DNA of 27,466 bases from assembly GCA_946892075.1 (NCBI GenBank), contig CAMPNZ010000014.1, positions 1 to 27,466 of the forward strand, written 5' to 3'. Below are positions 15,752 to 23,314 of the stretch, in pieces; within the stretch, counting starts at the first letter, position 1; each line of letters starts with the position of its first letter. A program made the position numbers and the translations under genes. Under the pieces are notes generated by a model. That model had not been told where the DNA came from, ran no database searches, and saw only the letters and a list, made by a program, of their open reading frames with translations. The stretch is from an uncultured Coriobacteriales bacterium (GTDB lineage Bacteria > Actinomycetota > Coriobacteriia > Coriobacteriales > Eggerthellaceae).

Positions 15752-15860
15752 CTCTTGAACAAAATTCAGCATCCCGCGCGCCGTCTTTCGCGCCGTTGCG
15801 CGGCATCGCTTCGCCACTTGCACCCGTTCCCAAAACGCACTTGCAAAAACACGCCAGCGC

Positions 15861-17375
15861 TTACGGAGCTGCGGGCGCGGCGCTTGCATCAGCTGGCGAC
15901 ACGTTTGTAACATCGCACGCGACAACGCCGTCAGAAAGCGTGATATTCACTGAATCGTGTGGTGTCACTTGCTTGCAACTTTTAACTAAAGCGCCTGTTG
16001 ACAAACGTGTAATGCTGTATCCACGCGCGATAACCTTCAAAGGAGACAAATCGTCTAAGCGCGACGCTTGAAGCGCACACGCGTGTTCTTCATGCTGCAC
16101 TACGCTACGCGCTGCTTTATGCAAGGCTTGAACACCCAGTTCACACTGCTGCTGAGCAGCTTGCATATGAGCGCGCACACCCGATAATAATAAAGCTTGA
16201 CATCGCGTAAGCTCCTTTGCGTCCACATCAAGCCCACCGGGAATAGCAGTTTTCAGGCGTTCGCGCAAAAGATCCAAGGAGTCGCTTTGCTGGCGCAGCG
16301 CATGCGGAAACGCGCTGGTAAGCGAGAACAAAGCGGCATCAAGGCTTTGAAACTCTGCCTTAAACAGCTCTTCAGGAGCGTGGAACAAAGGACGCGAAGC
16401 GAACTTGTCGAACTGCGTTGCAAAGCGTGCAAGTGCTACCTGGGCCAAATGATGCAGCCTGTTCAATGAATCGGCAAATCCCGCGTACAGTTCCTCTTTA
16501 AGAGGAGTAACCGCCTCTGCTGCTGCTGTCGGCGTAGCAGCACGTTTATCGGCAACCATATCGGCAATCGACGTATCTGGCTCATGACCAATGCCCGTCA
16601 CAACGGGCACCGGACACGCCGCTATTTCGCGCGCGAGCATTTCATCGTTAAACGGCATAAGGTCGTCATACGAACCACCACCGCGCACCAGCAGCAACAC
16701 ATCGATGTTCGCTTCACACACGCATCGCATTGCTTGAATAAGACGCGCAGGAGCATCGGCTCCTTCCACCGGAACGCCCGCAAACACCATCGTTGCAAGT
16801 GGAAAACGCTGTGCAAGCGTACGGCGAACATCGTGAACCGCGGCACCGCGTGGTGATGTTACAACACCAACACGCGTCGGGAACAGCGGAATGGGGCGCT
16901 TGCGTGCATCGCTCATCAGGCCTTCCGCCTGCAATTTCTTCGCAAGGTTTGCAACGCGCAAACGCAAATTTCCCTCGCCCGCAAGGTTAAGCTGCGCCAC
17001 GTCAAATGACATGCGGCCCGTTTGCGCGTAGCACGAAAAACGTCCCTGCACTTCCACAAGTGCGCCAGCAGTAAGCGAAACACCGCTTGCAAGGTAGCGA
17101 TTGTTCCACATAAGGCAGTTCAAAACGCCTTTTTCGTCCTTAATCGTGAAATAAACAGCCTTGTAGCCTCGTTTTGCGTTTACTTCCGACACTTCGCCGA
17201 TGATACGCAGCGAAATACCGTTCAGCGAACGATTTACCACTTGGAGAGCTTGAGATACGCTCAACGCACGCGGTTCAGCAGCGGGTGATTGCGTCATATC
17301 AGGAAAAGCAGCGGCACGTAAAGGCTGTTGAGCGCCGTTTGACATGTGATAAGAATATGACGATTCACGGGACAT
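15861..17375 (-). CDS. xseA: Exodeoxyribonuclease VII large subunit
   Basis: Catalytic subunit of exonuclease VII. The 504 residues contain an N-terminal OB fold (ALSVSQALQVVNRSL ... YFTIKDEKGVLNCLMW), the catalytic block PTRVGVVTSPRGAAVHDV, LLLVRGGGSYDDLMPFNDE and TGIGHEPDTSIADMVADKRA, the long helical region that carries XseB, and a C-terminal barrel (LSPLKVIARGYSITRL). The frame is open 84 bases further upstream into the protease gene, but the ATG at 17375 overlaps the upstream stop as TAATG, a classic coupling arrangement. Later in-frame Met codons (MSNGAQQ, MTQSPAAE) are possible because the first 45 residues precede the OB fold. Confidence 0.95.
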   Translation of the reverse strand: MSRESSYSYHMSNGAQQPLRAAAFPDMTQSPAAEPRALSVSQALQVVNRSLNGISLRIIGEVSEVNAKRGYKAVYFTIKDEKGVLNCLMWNNRYLASGVSLTAGALVEVQGRFSCYAQTGRMSFDVAQLNLAGEGNLRLRVANLAKKLQAEGLMSDARKRPIPLFPTRVGVVTSPRGAAVHDVRRTLAQRFPLATMVFAGVPVEGADAPARLIQAMRCVCEANIDVLLLVRGGGSYDDLMPFNDEMLAREIAACPVPVVTGIGHEPDTSIADMVADKRAATPTAAAEAVTPLKEELYAGFADSLNRLHHLAQVALARFATQFDKFASRPLFHAPEELFKAEFQSLDAALFSLTSAFPHALRQQSDSLDLLRERLKTAIPGGLDVDAKELTRCQALLLSGVRAHMQAAQQQCELGVQALHKAARSVVQHEEHACALQASRLDDLSPLKVIARGYSITRLSTGALVKSCKQVTPHDSVNITLSDGVVACDVTNVSPADASAAPAAP

Positions 17376-18043
17376 TATTCTGCATCTCGGTTCTGAGTAA
17401 GTAACCACGCAAGCTGCAATACCGAGCTCAGCGCTGCTGCAACATACGTAAGCGCACAAGCGCGCAGCACGTCAAAAGAACCTTTGCGTTCGTCTTCAGG
17501 CAAAAACGTCGAGTTCATGTACACCATCGCGCGACGTGAAGCATCAAATTCTACGGGCAGGGTTACCAAACTAAAAAGCACAACAATGGCGTACAGCGCA
17601 ATAGCAGCTTGCACAAAGCCTGCAATGTTAAGCGCAACACCAGCTAAGAACACAAAAATCCAGCCATTCGACGCAAGGTTTACAACCGGCACAATGGCGC
17701 TACGCAGCTGCATGGGCTTGTAGCGCTGCGCGTATTGATACGCATGACCGCACTCGTGACACGCCGTAGCCGTAGCGGTAATGCTGCGCGAGTCGTATAC
17801 CGACGGAGAGAGCGTAACGCTGTTCGTTTGCGGATCAAAGAAATCTTGCCCTTCTTCCCCGCGATGAATTTCTACATCGCGAATGTCGTAATACTCAAGC
17901 ATTTTACGCGCGCACTCAGCTCCGGTAAGGTTCGTGCTAATAGGAATATCTTCATAGTGATGAAGACGGTTTTTTACATACATCGAGGCAGCAAGCCCCA
18001 AAAAAATTGTTACTCCAACAAGCATCCAATAATTAAATGGCAT
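17375..18043 (-). CDS. Membrane zinc metallopeptidase, YugP-like (Zn_peptidase_2)
   Basis: Predicted integral-membrane protease of unknown substrate. Of 222 residues, the first helix spans about 5-22. The zinc site HECGH (96-100, HEXXH) lies in ATATACHECGHAYQYA, with a likely third ligand Glu 165 in LPVEFDASRRA. Two or three hydrophobic helices (about 115-162) and a last one (about 195-215) complete the YugP pattern. AAAGGG with 8 bases spacing precedes the ATG. Its stop overlaps the xseA start (TAATG) and it follows rnd by 51 bases, so the three are probably one transcript. Confidence 0.9.
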   Translation of the reverse strand: MPFNYWMLVGVTIFLGLAASMYVKNRLHHYEDIPISTNLTGAECARKMLEYYDIRDVEIHRGEEGQDFFDPQTNSVTLSPSVYDSRSITATATACHECGHAYQYAQRYKPMQLRSAIVPVVNLASNGWIFVFLAGVALNIAGFVQAAIALYAIVVLFSLVTLPVEFDASRRAMVYMNSTFLPEDERKGSFDVLRACALTYVAAALSSVLQLAWLLTQNRDAE

Positions 18044-18094
18044 AGCGACAACCCTTTCTCAATCGATATGTCGAGAATTCATTATAGCGAACAT

Positions 18095-19255
18095 TTATTC
18101 ATGATGCGGTGCACAATGCGTAAGTGAAACCTTATTGTTGTGAATGGAAATGCTGATTTTGCCGTGAAGCGCGTCAAGTAACTCAAGGCCGATAAGTGAA
18201 CGGCGCCAACCGTGCATGCAGCGGCATAAATCAAAGTGTCCGCGCGCCAAATTCACCAAATCGCTGTGGGATGCAAGCGTTTGAAATGCGATGTTGTTCT
18301 CTTCTGCACGCAGGCGCACAATGCTTGACAGCACATCGATGATGCCGTCAACATTGGGTTCGGAATGGCGCGATGAACGCTCAAGCTCGGGCCAGGTAGA
18401 CGGATCCATCTTCCAGATTTTTTGCACGCGCGCGATAAGCTCACGCGCTTCGGGAACGGTAATTTTGCGCTTGATGCCGCGCACCATAAACAGCTCGTCG
18501 ATGGAATACAAATTACGCCGAGCTGCTTCTACAATTTGCTCGTCAGTAAGCACCCACTTGCGGGGAAGATTACGCTCGCGCGCTTCGGTTTCGCGCCAGG
18601 CTGCCAGCTCGCGTGCCGCAGCAAGCGCTTTACGGTTCAGCGACGAGCCATGCGCAAGATGGCGATAACGCGTGAAGGGGTCAATCACATAGTTGTCAAG
18701 GTTAGCCAGTTCATCGAAATCTTCGTTTAGCCAGTTCAAACGCCCACGATGCTCTAGCTTTTGACGCATTTGCGTATACATATCGGGAAGAAACAGCACG
18801 TCTTCGCGCGCGTAGTTAAGCTGAGAGTCGCTCAGCGGTCGCAGCGACCAATCGGTAAACGCATCGGATTTTTTGAGCTTTTCACCACACAAAGCACTCA
18901 CCAAATTTCCATAGCCAATCTGCTGCGAATAGCCCAACAGCGCAGCGGCAATTTGTGTATCGAAGAGCGGCGAGGGAATAACGCCCAAGTGATCGTATAA
19001 CAGCTCGATGTCTTGGCGGCCAGCATGGAAAATTTTCATAATAGTAGGCGACGTAAAAAGCGGAGCTAGTGCGTCAAGAGAAGCGATGCGCAAAGGGTCA
19101 ACCAGCACAATTTCATCGTCGGTTGCAATCTGGATAAGGCACAATTTCGCGTAATACGTCTTCTCACGATGAAATTCGGTACCGATAGCCAACAGCGATG
19201 AATTGGACGCTCGATGTGCAAAAGCTGCTAAATCGTCCTGAGTTTGAATATACAT
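18095..19255 (-). CDS. rnd: Ribonuclease D-like protein with altered catalytic motif I
   Basis: DEDDy 3'-5' exoribonuclease family, normally trimming tRNA precursors and other stable RNAs. The 386 residues have the exonuclease domain at about 1-170 and an HRDC domain at about 210-290 (LNRKALAAARELAAWRE ... IDELFMVRGI). Motif II FHAGRQDIELL keeps its Asp, and motif III YAREDVLFL keeps Tyr and Asp. Motif I is usually D-T-E, but here it reads LLAIGTEFHREKTYY: residue 25 is Gly (codon GGT) where catalytic Asp is expected, while Glu 27 is kept. GGT is one base from GAT. The enzyme may be inactive or strongly impaired unless a nearby residue compensates. The ATG has GAGG 10 bases upstream. It is the first gene of the minus-strand run to ackA and divergent from the lipid kinase. 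Confidence 0.93.
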   Translation of the reverse strand: MYIQTQDDLAAFAHRASNSSLLAIGTEFHREKTYYAKLCLIQIATDDEIVLVDPLRIASLDALAPLFTSPTIMKIFHAGRQDIELLYDHLGVIPSPLFDTQIAAALLGYSQQIGYGNLVSALCGEKLKKSDAFTDWSLRPLSDSQLNYAREDVLFLPDMYTQMRQKLEHRGRLNWLNEDFDELANLDNYVIDPFTRYRHLAHGSSLNRKALAAARELAAWRETEARERNLPRKWVLTDEQIVEAARRNLYSIDELFMVRGIKRKITVPEARELIARVQKIWKMDPSTWPELERSSRHSEPNVDGIIDVLSSIVRLRAEENNIAFQTLASHSDLVNLARGHFDLCRCMHGWRRSLIGLELLDALHGKISISIHNNKVSLTHCAPHHE

Positions 19256-19317
19256 GCGTGTAAAACCTCGCTATACTAAGTATGTGTCAGGTCTATTTTA
19301 GCAAATACGCAAGAGGA

Positions 19318-20253
19318 ATGGTTCTATTGAAGCTACTTGTTGTAAATAACTTACAAGCGGGAGTTGAAGACGGTGCGCTGTTTGACTATCTGCGCTTTAT
19401 CTCAAAAGATGCGCAAGAAATTTGCTTGCGTAACACGGATGGTAGTTGTGACCTGCGGGAACTTCTGCACGGCGCCGAGCGCTTCGATGCGGTGGTGGCA
19501 TCGGGCGGCGATGGCACGATTGCAACCATATCGCACGCGCTGGCTGATACTAAAATTCCAATTCTCCCCTTTCCAGCAGGTACTGCAAATTTATTAGCCG
19601 ACAACTTGAACAGCCCCGTTGAGCCGTTTGCTCTGGCGCAAATAACGAAAAATATGAAAACGCTCGATTTCGATTTAGGCGAAATGGTAGTGCAGGGAAA
19701 GCGCTTTGGTTTTGGCATAATGGCTGGTGCAGGCTACGATGCTACCATCATGCATGGCGCAAAACGCTCGAAGAAGCTGCTGGGTGCTCTGGCGTATTTT
19801 CAAGCAGCGGTTCAAAACCCACTACCAAAACGCTCGCACATCAGCCTTGATATTGATGGTAAGCATATGGAGCGCGAAGCGCTTGGCGTTTTGCTGGTGA
19901 ATTTTTCAAAGATACAATTTGATATTACGCTTGTGCACGAAAATTTGCCGCGCGATGGGTCGTTTGATGTGATTATTCTGAAAGCGGAAAATGCGTTTGG
20001 CTTGATACCGGCACTTATAGCAGGAATTTTAGACAGAGATGGCGAATTTCCATCGCGCACTGACGGGCTTGAAATGTTGCGAGGGCGCAATGTAACCGTG
20101 CATGCCGAGCCGCCCTTGCAAGTGCAATACGATGGAGAAGTGCCTGGTTTAATGACGCCTTTCAGCGCGCATGTGCGCGACAAAGCGGTACGCTATATTT
20201 TGTCGCAGCGAGGCTGGGAGCAGTTTAGCGAAAAAGAAGCAACGCAAAAGTAG
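19318..20253 (+). CDS. Diacylglycerol kinase-family lipid kinase
   Basis: DAGK_cat-domain protein (DgkB/YegS/BmrU group), likely ATP-dependent phosphorylation of a lipid at the membrane. From ATG 19318 the 311-residue product starts MVLLKLLVVNNLQAG. The nucleotide motif ASGGDGTIATISHAL has GGDGT at residues 63-67, followed by PFPAGTANLLADNL, GIMAGAGYDATIM, and the C-terminal LQVQYDGEVPG where family members have the conserved DGE. Start choice is unclear: ATG 19282 would give 12 extra residues but leaves almost no leader after TATACT (19272-19277); ATG 19318 is too close to AAGAGG (19311-19316); TTG 19327 has 10 bases spacing from it. It is a single gene convergent with terC (71-base gap). 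Confidence 0.9.
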   Translation: MVLLKLLVVNNLQAGVEDGALFDYLRFISKDAQEICLRNTDGSCDLRELLHGAERFDAVVASGGDGTIATISHALADTKIPILPFPAGTANLLADNLNSPVEPFALAQITKNMKTLDFDLGEMVVQGKRFGFGIMAGAGYDATIMHGAKRSKKLLGALAYFQAAVQNPLPKRSHISLDIDGKHMEREALGVLLVNFSKIQFDITLVHENLPRDGSFDVIILKAENAFGLIPALIAGILDRDGEFPSRTDGLEMLRGRNVTVHAEPPLQVQYDGEVPGLMTPFSAHVRDKAVRYILSQRGWEQFSEKEATQK

Positions 20254-20324
20254 GCGCGCGTTGCTGTGCGGCAGACCTTCCCCTGCAGTTGAAAGCGACG
20301 TTTCTGCTGCTTGGCGCAGCTCTG

Positions 20325-21185
20325 CTACTTGGAGCAGCTTTCTTTCTGCTGCTTAGAGCGGCCTTCTTCCGGTAATTCATGCGCATGCCGCTTCATATAG
20401 GCATCTTTCACCACGTTGTAGCGCATTTGTATGCACTCCAAAATTAAAGCAAATGCCATCGAGAAATACACCATTAACTTCTCAACATGCATGCCAAGCA
20501 CTTCAATATGCGAATTGATACCCAGTGAATCTAAGAACAACAGCACACCAATAACCGAAATAAATACCAGTGCAAGAATTTTCATCTCAACGTGCGTTTC
20601 GATAAAGTCTGAAATGACGTCGATAAATATCATCATAATCATAATGGCGATAAACACAGCTGCTATCATCACAAATAAATGGTCGGATAATCCCACAGCT
20701 GTAATAACAGAATCGATTGAAAAGACGATATCCATCAGCATAATCGTTACCACAGCGCGCAGAAGCCCTATGCGTTTGCGCGCGTGAGGCTTTTCGCTTT
20801 GTGCGTGCTCGAATGCTTCTTTCAGCTCGCGCAACTGAAGCAGCTCGACCACTTCCTGAATACCTTTGAAAATTAAATACGCACCGCCAAGAAACAAAAT
20901 GATGTCGCGCACCGAAAAACCGTGATGGAAAAACGGCAGGTCAATTGTGAAAAGAGGCTGAGACAAATGCGTTAAAAATGCCGCTAAGCTCAAAAACGCA
21001 GCACGCATTACGAAAGCACCTGCTAAACCTACGTGGCGGCCAATGGAGCGCAGGCGCGGGTCAAGCCTATCGGAGGTAAGTGTAATAAAAACGATATTGT
21101 CAATGCCAAGCACTATCTCAAGAAACGTAAGCGTTAAAAGCGTGATCCATCCTTCTGCGGTCGTAAAGATTGATAGATCAAACAT
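20325..21185 (-). CDS. TerC-family integral membrane protein (probable metal exporter)
   Basis: Members export Mn(II) or have been linked to tellurite resistance; the substrate here is inferred only. The 286 residues hold about seven membrane helices. The hallmark Asp-containing helices are FLEIVLGIDNIVFITL (N-terminal) and MLMDIVFSIDSVITAVGL (middle). The C-terminus is charged and Lys/Gln-rich. The open frame extends far upstream through the tRNA gene, but the ATG at 21185, with AAAAGGA 5-6 bases before it, is the true start. It begins only 36 bases after the 3' end of tRNA-Val with no terminator between, so it is probably transcribed from the tRNA promoter. Confidence 0.93.
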   Translation of the reverse strand: MFDLSIFTTAEGWITLLTLTFLEIVLGIDNIVFITLTSDRLDPRLRSIGRHVGLAGAFVMRAAFLSLAAFLTHLSQPLFTIDLPFFHHGFSVRDIILFLGGAYLIFKGIQEVVELLQLRELKEAFEHAQSEKPHARKRIGLLRAVVTIMLMDIVFSIDSVITAVGLSDHLFVMIAAVFIAIMIMMIFIDVISDFIETHVEMKILALVFISVIGVLLFLDSLGINSHIEVLGMHVEKLMVYFSMAFALILECIQMRYNVVKDAYMKRHAHELPEEGRSKQQKESCSK

Positions 21186-21220
21186 GCAATTCCTTTTGAG
21201 CACGTGGATACAACATAACC

Positions 21221-21296
<76 letters not shown>

Positions 21297-21306
21297 GAAA
21301 GCAAGG

Positions 21307-21337
21307 GGCATACTACGCAGCGTCTGTGCGTAGTGCC
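21307..21337 (-). other. 5' leader stem-loop of the tRNA-Val-terC transcript
   Basis: On the minus strand GGCA-CTACGCA, loop CAGACGC, TGCGTAG-TA-TGCC: 11 pairs with a 2-base bulge. The predicted transcription start (about 21336) coincides with its first base, so the RNA would begin with this hairpin, about 10 bases before the mature tRNA 5' end. Confidence 0.6.
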
Positions 21338-21342
21338 TTTGC

Positions 21343-21371
21343 AGTATACCCCATTCAAACTGGAATTTGAA
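21343..21371 (-). promoter_or_regulatory. Promoter of tRNA-Val
   Basis: Minus-strand TTCAAA (21366-21371), 17 bases, TATACT (21343-21348): 4/6 and 5/6 matches with ideal spacing. The predicted start is near 21336, 40 bases before the mature tRNA. Confidence 0.7.
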
Positions 21372-21620
21372 GAGTGCACAAGAAACAAGGTGCAAAAATA
21401 AATACCTATCGACGAAATACTCATAACTGCAAAGCGTAAGCGTAGTAACAAGAAGCACCGACTCATACTGCACAATAATTAAGCGTCCAGGAAATACAGA
21501 GCGTGCATGGTGATAAAAAGCACTCTGAACAAGGCGTTCACATTCAACATAACATAAACGTAAGTAGTGCGTATGCTTACATCAAGGGGGAACGGGGCGC
21601 AGTGGCGCACGAGGCGGCAA

Positions 21621-22490
21621 CTATTGTGCCTGGTGAGGCGTGTACACAAGCTGCATATCCCCAAATGCACGTGGCTGCTTAATGGAAATTTCATTTTGCT
21701 TGTAAAGCTCAAGCACGGCAAGAAATGACGCAACGATGCGCTCTGGACTTGCTTGAGCGCCGATAAAATCCCAAAATGACACATGGGTGTTACTCGACAG
21801 GCGCGCACGTAAAGAACCAATTGTTTCGGACAAAGGAGCTCGCGGCTTTCCAATATGTTCCGCGCTTAGCAAGCTGCGCGTTTGGCGCTCGGCAACACGC
21901 ACCAGCGCTCGAGCAAGTAAGCGCTGGTCACTTGCCTTTACAGGAGCATATTTCGCATACGGAAACTCCAGCGAACGCCCCACACATCGTGCGTGCGTAC
22001 ACAAACGCCGCGCACGCGCATCAAAAAGCGGCGCAAGAGTAGTGCGCAGCTGATAATACGTTAACAGCTTTTCAAGAAGCTGACAGCGTGCGTCAAACGG
22101 CTCAAGTTCTTCCTCGTCATCACTCGCTGCAACCGCTTGTTCGTCAGCATGACGCGGCAACAAACGCGAAGCTTTCAGCTCAAGCAAACTGGATGCAATC
22201 GACAGAAAATCGCTTGCAAGTTCGCTGCTATAAGCCTCATCAGCACTGTTGTCAGAAACTTCTGAAGAAACCGGCTTGTGCACTGAAGTATCCGCATCAT
22301 CAAACGAAGGTATATCGCTAACGCTTGCTGCACCTGAAATCGACGACGCCGTATTCATAGCGTGAAGATACTGCACAACAATGTCGTCGAGCGAAAGTGC
22401 ACACACGTCAATTTTATTTGACACCACTAAACGAAGCAGCAAATCGAAAGGACCGTCAAACGTATCGGTCCGAATACGGTAGGCGCTCAC
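21621..22490 (-). CDS. scpA: Segregation and condensation protein A (kleisin)
   Basis: Kleisin subunit that bridges SMC heads; works with SMC and ScpB in chromosome organisation. The 289 residues begin with the N-terminal signature DTFDGPFDLLLRLVVSNKID (SMC-neck-binding domain) and SLDDIVVQYL. The ELASDFLSIASSLLELKASRLLP helix follows. The C-terminal winged helix includes VSFWDFIGAQ and VASFLAVLELYKQNEISIKQ. An acidic Ser/Asp-rich insert (about residues 48-88) is longer than usual. The start is GTG at 22490, directly after the TAA of the M50 protease gene, with AGGGG as ribosome site inside the preceding gene, so the two are translationally coupled. No scpB follows. Confidence 0.93.
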   Translation of the reverse strand: MSAYRIRTDTFDGPFDLLLRLVVSNKIDVCALSLDDIVVQYLHAMNTASSISGAASVSDIPSFDDADTSVHKPVSSEVSDNSADEAYSSELASDFLSIASSLLELKASRLLPRHADEQAVAASDDEEELEPFDARCQLLEKLLTYYQLRTTLAPLFDARARRLCTHARCVGRSLEFPYAKYAPVKASDQRLLARALVRVAERQTRSLLSAEHIGKPRAPLSETIGSLRARLSSNTHVSFWDFIGAQASPERIVASFLAVLELYKQNEISIKQPRAFGDMQLVYTPHQAQ

Positions 22491-23174
22491 TTATAACCCC
22501 TGCATAAACGGGAAAAGCATCCGGCCCAAAGCACGCGCTGTTACATCGAAGTATCCGCTAAATAAATCGATATGTGCTACCTGCGGCAACACGATAACAA
22601 CGATAATAAAAACCGGAAAGGCATAGCGCTGAATAGCATAATACTGAGGCAAATACTTCTTGGGTATAATCAGCGCAAACAGCGACGAGCCATCAAGTGG
22701 CGGCACCGGAAGCAAATTAAAGAACATCAGGTATAAATTCACAAAAGCAAATAAAGGCAGGTAGAGCGTAAAAAAGATCGAGAAAATGTAATCGTTAAGC
22801 CATACGTGCAAAGGCGCATAGCTATACAGTACATACGCAACTGCTGCCGAAAGCAGCGCAAGAAGCAAATTCATGGACGGCCCTGCAATACCAACCAGAA
22901 AATCGTCACGGCGCGGATTCTTAAAATTGCGTGGATTATAAGGTACTGGCTTGGCATAGCCAAAAACGGGCATATTAACAGCCATAAGCATCAAAGGAAG
23001 CAGCACCGTCCCGAAGGGATCGATATGGTTAAGCGGGTTAATCGACGTGCGTTTGCGCTGATAGGCTGTAGTGTCGCCCAAGCGCTTAGCCATAAGTGCG
23101 TGCCCCATTTCGTGAAGCACAATTGCTGGCACAAATGAGAACAACGAACAAACGATATAAGGAACAGAAAGCAT
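22491..23174 (-). CDS. Site-2 protease family (M50) membrane metalloprotease
   Basis: Intramembrane zinc protease with unknown substrate. The product is 227 residues from ATG 23174. HEMGHALMAK gives the HEXXH zinc site in the first helix (His 21, Glu 22, His 25). NLLPVPPLDGS in a later helix holds the second zinc-ligand Asp. GYAKPVPYNPRNFK and LVGIAGPSMNLLLAL are typical of the short, PDZ-less S2P group. The frame opens at TTG 23189, but TGAGGTGA just before the ATG at 23174 favours the latter. It is the first gene of a two-gene unit with scpA. Confidence 0.93.
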   Translation of the reverse strand: MLSVPYIVCSLFSFVPAIVLHEMGHALMAKRLGDTTAYQRKRTSINPLNHIDPFGTVLLPLMLMAVNMPVFGYAKPVPYNPRNFKNPRRDDFLVGIAGPSMNLLLALLSAAVAYVLYSYAPLHVWLNDYIFSIFFTLYLPLFAFVNLYLMFFNLLPVPPLDGSSLFALIIPKKYLPQYYAIQRYAFPVFIIVVIVLPQVAHIDLFSGYFDVTARALGRMLFPFMQGL

Positions 23175-23222
23175 AGTCACCTCACGCAAAAACCGACAGA
23201 CACTTCAAGCGTAGTCTAAAGC

Positions 23223-23231
23223 AGTATATCA
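23223..23231 (-). promoter_or_regulatory. Extended -10 promoter candidate for the M50-scpA unit
   Basis: Minus-strand TGATATACT fits TGN-TATAAT with one mismatch. No good -35 is seen; the upstream bases are taken by the stem-loop at 23236-23266. Predicted leader is about 42 bases to ATG 23174. Confidence 0.45.
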
Positions 23232-23235
23232 AGAA

Positions 23236-23266
23236 GGCGTCCCTACACACCGTGCATAAGGACGCC
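23236..23266 (-). terminator. Possible secY terminator stem-loop
   Basis: GGCGTCC and GGACGCC form a 7-bp GC-rich stem with a 17-base loop, 50 bases after the secY stop. The following bases TTCTTGATA are only weakly T-rich, so efficiency is doubtful. Confidence 0.45.
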
Positions 23267-23314
23267 ATTCAAAACTAACACGAACTTCTTGCGAACGCAA
23301 TTTTGCACTGCGCA

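Larger units (their letters stand above)
21297..21620 (-). other. Spacer between scpA and tRNA-Val
   Basis: 324 bases without a gene. It holds the tRNA promoter (21343-21371) and a 5' leader stem-loop (21307-21337); both are entered separately. From 21372 to 21620 no gene, scpB or clear scpA terminator is visible. Confidence 0.6.

Noticed and set aside
15689..15925. 78-codon minus-strand frame across the xseA end and the xseA-xseB gap
   Set aside because: Half overlaps xseA in another frame, there is no ribosome site, and the composition is Arg/Ala-biased like other shadow frames.
17376..17459. Longer xseA start inside the protease gene
   Set aside because: It would overlap the protease by 28 codons with no ribosome site. 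The TAATG overlap at 17375 and the position of the OB fold favour the ATG at 17375.
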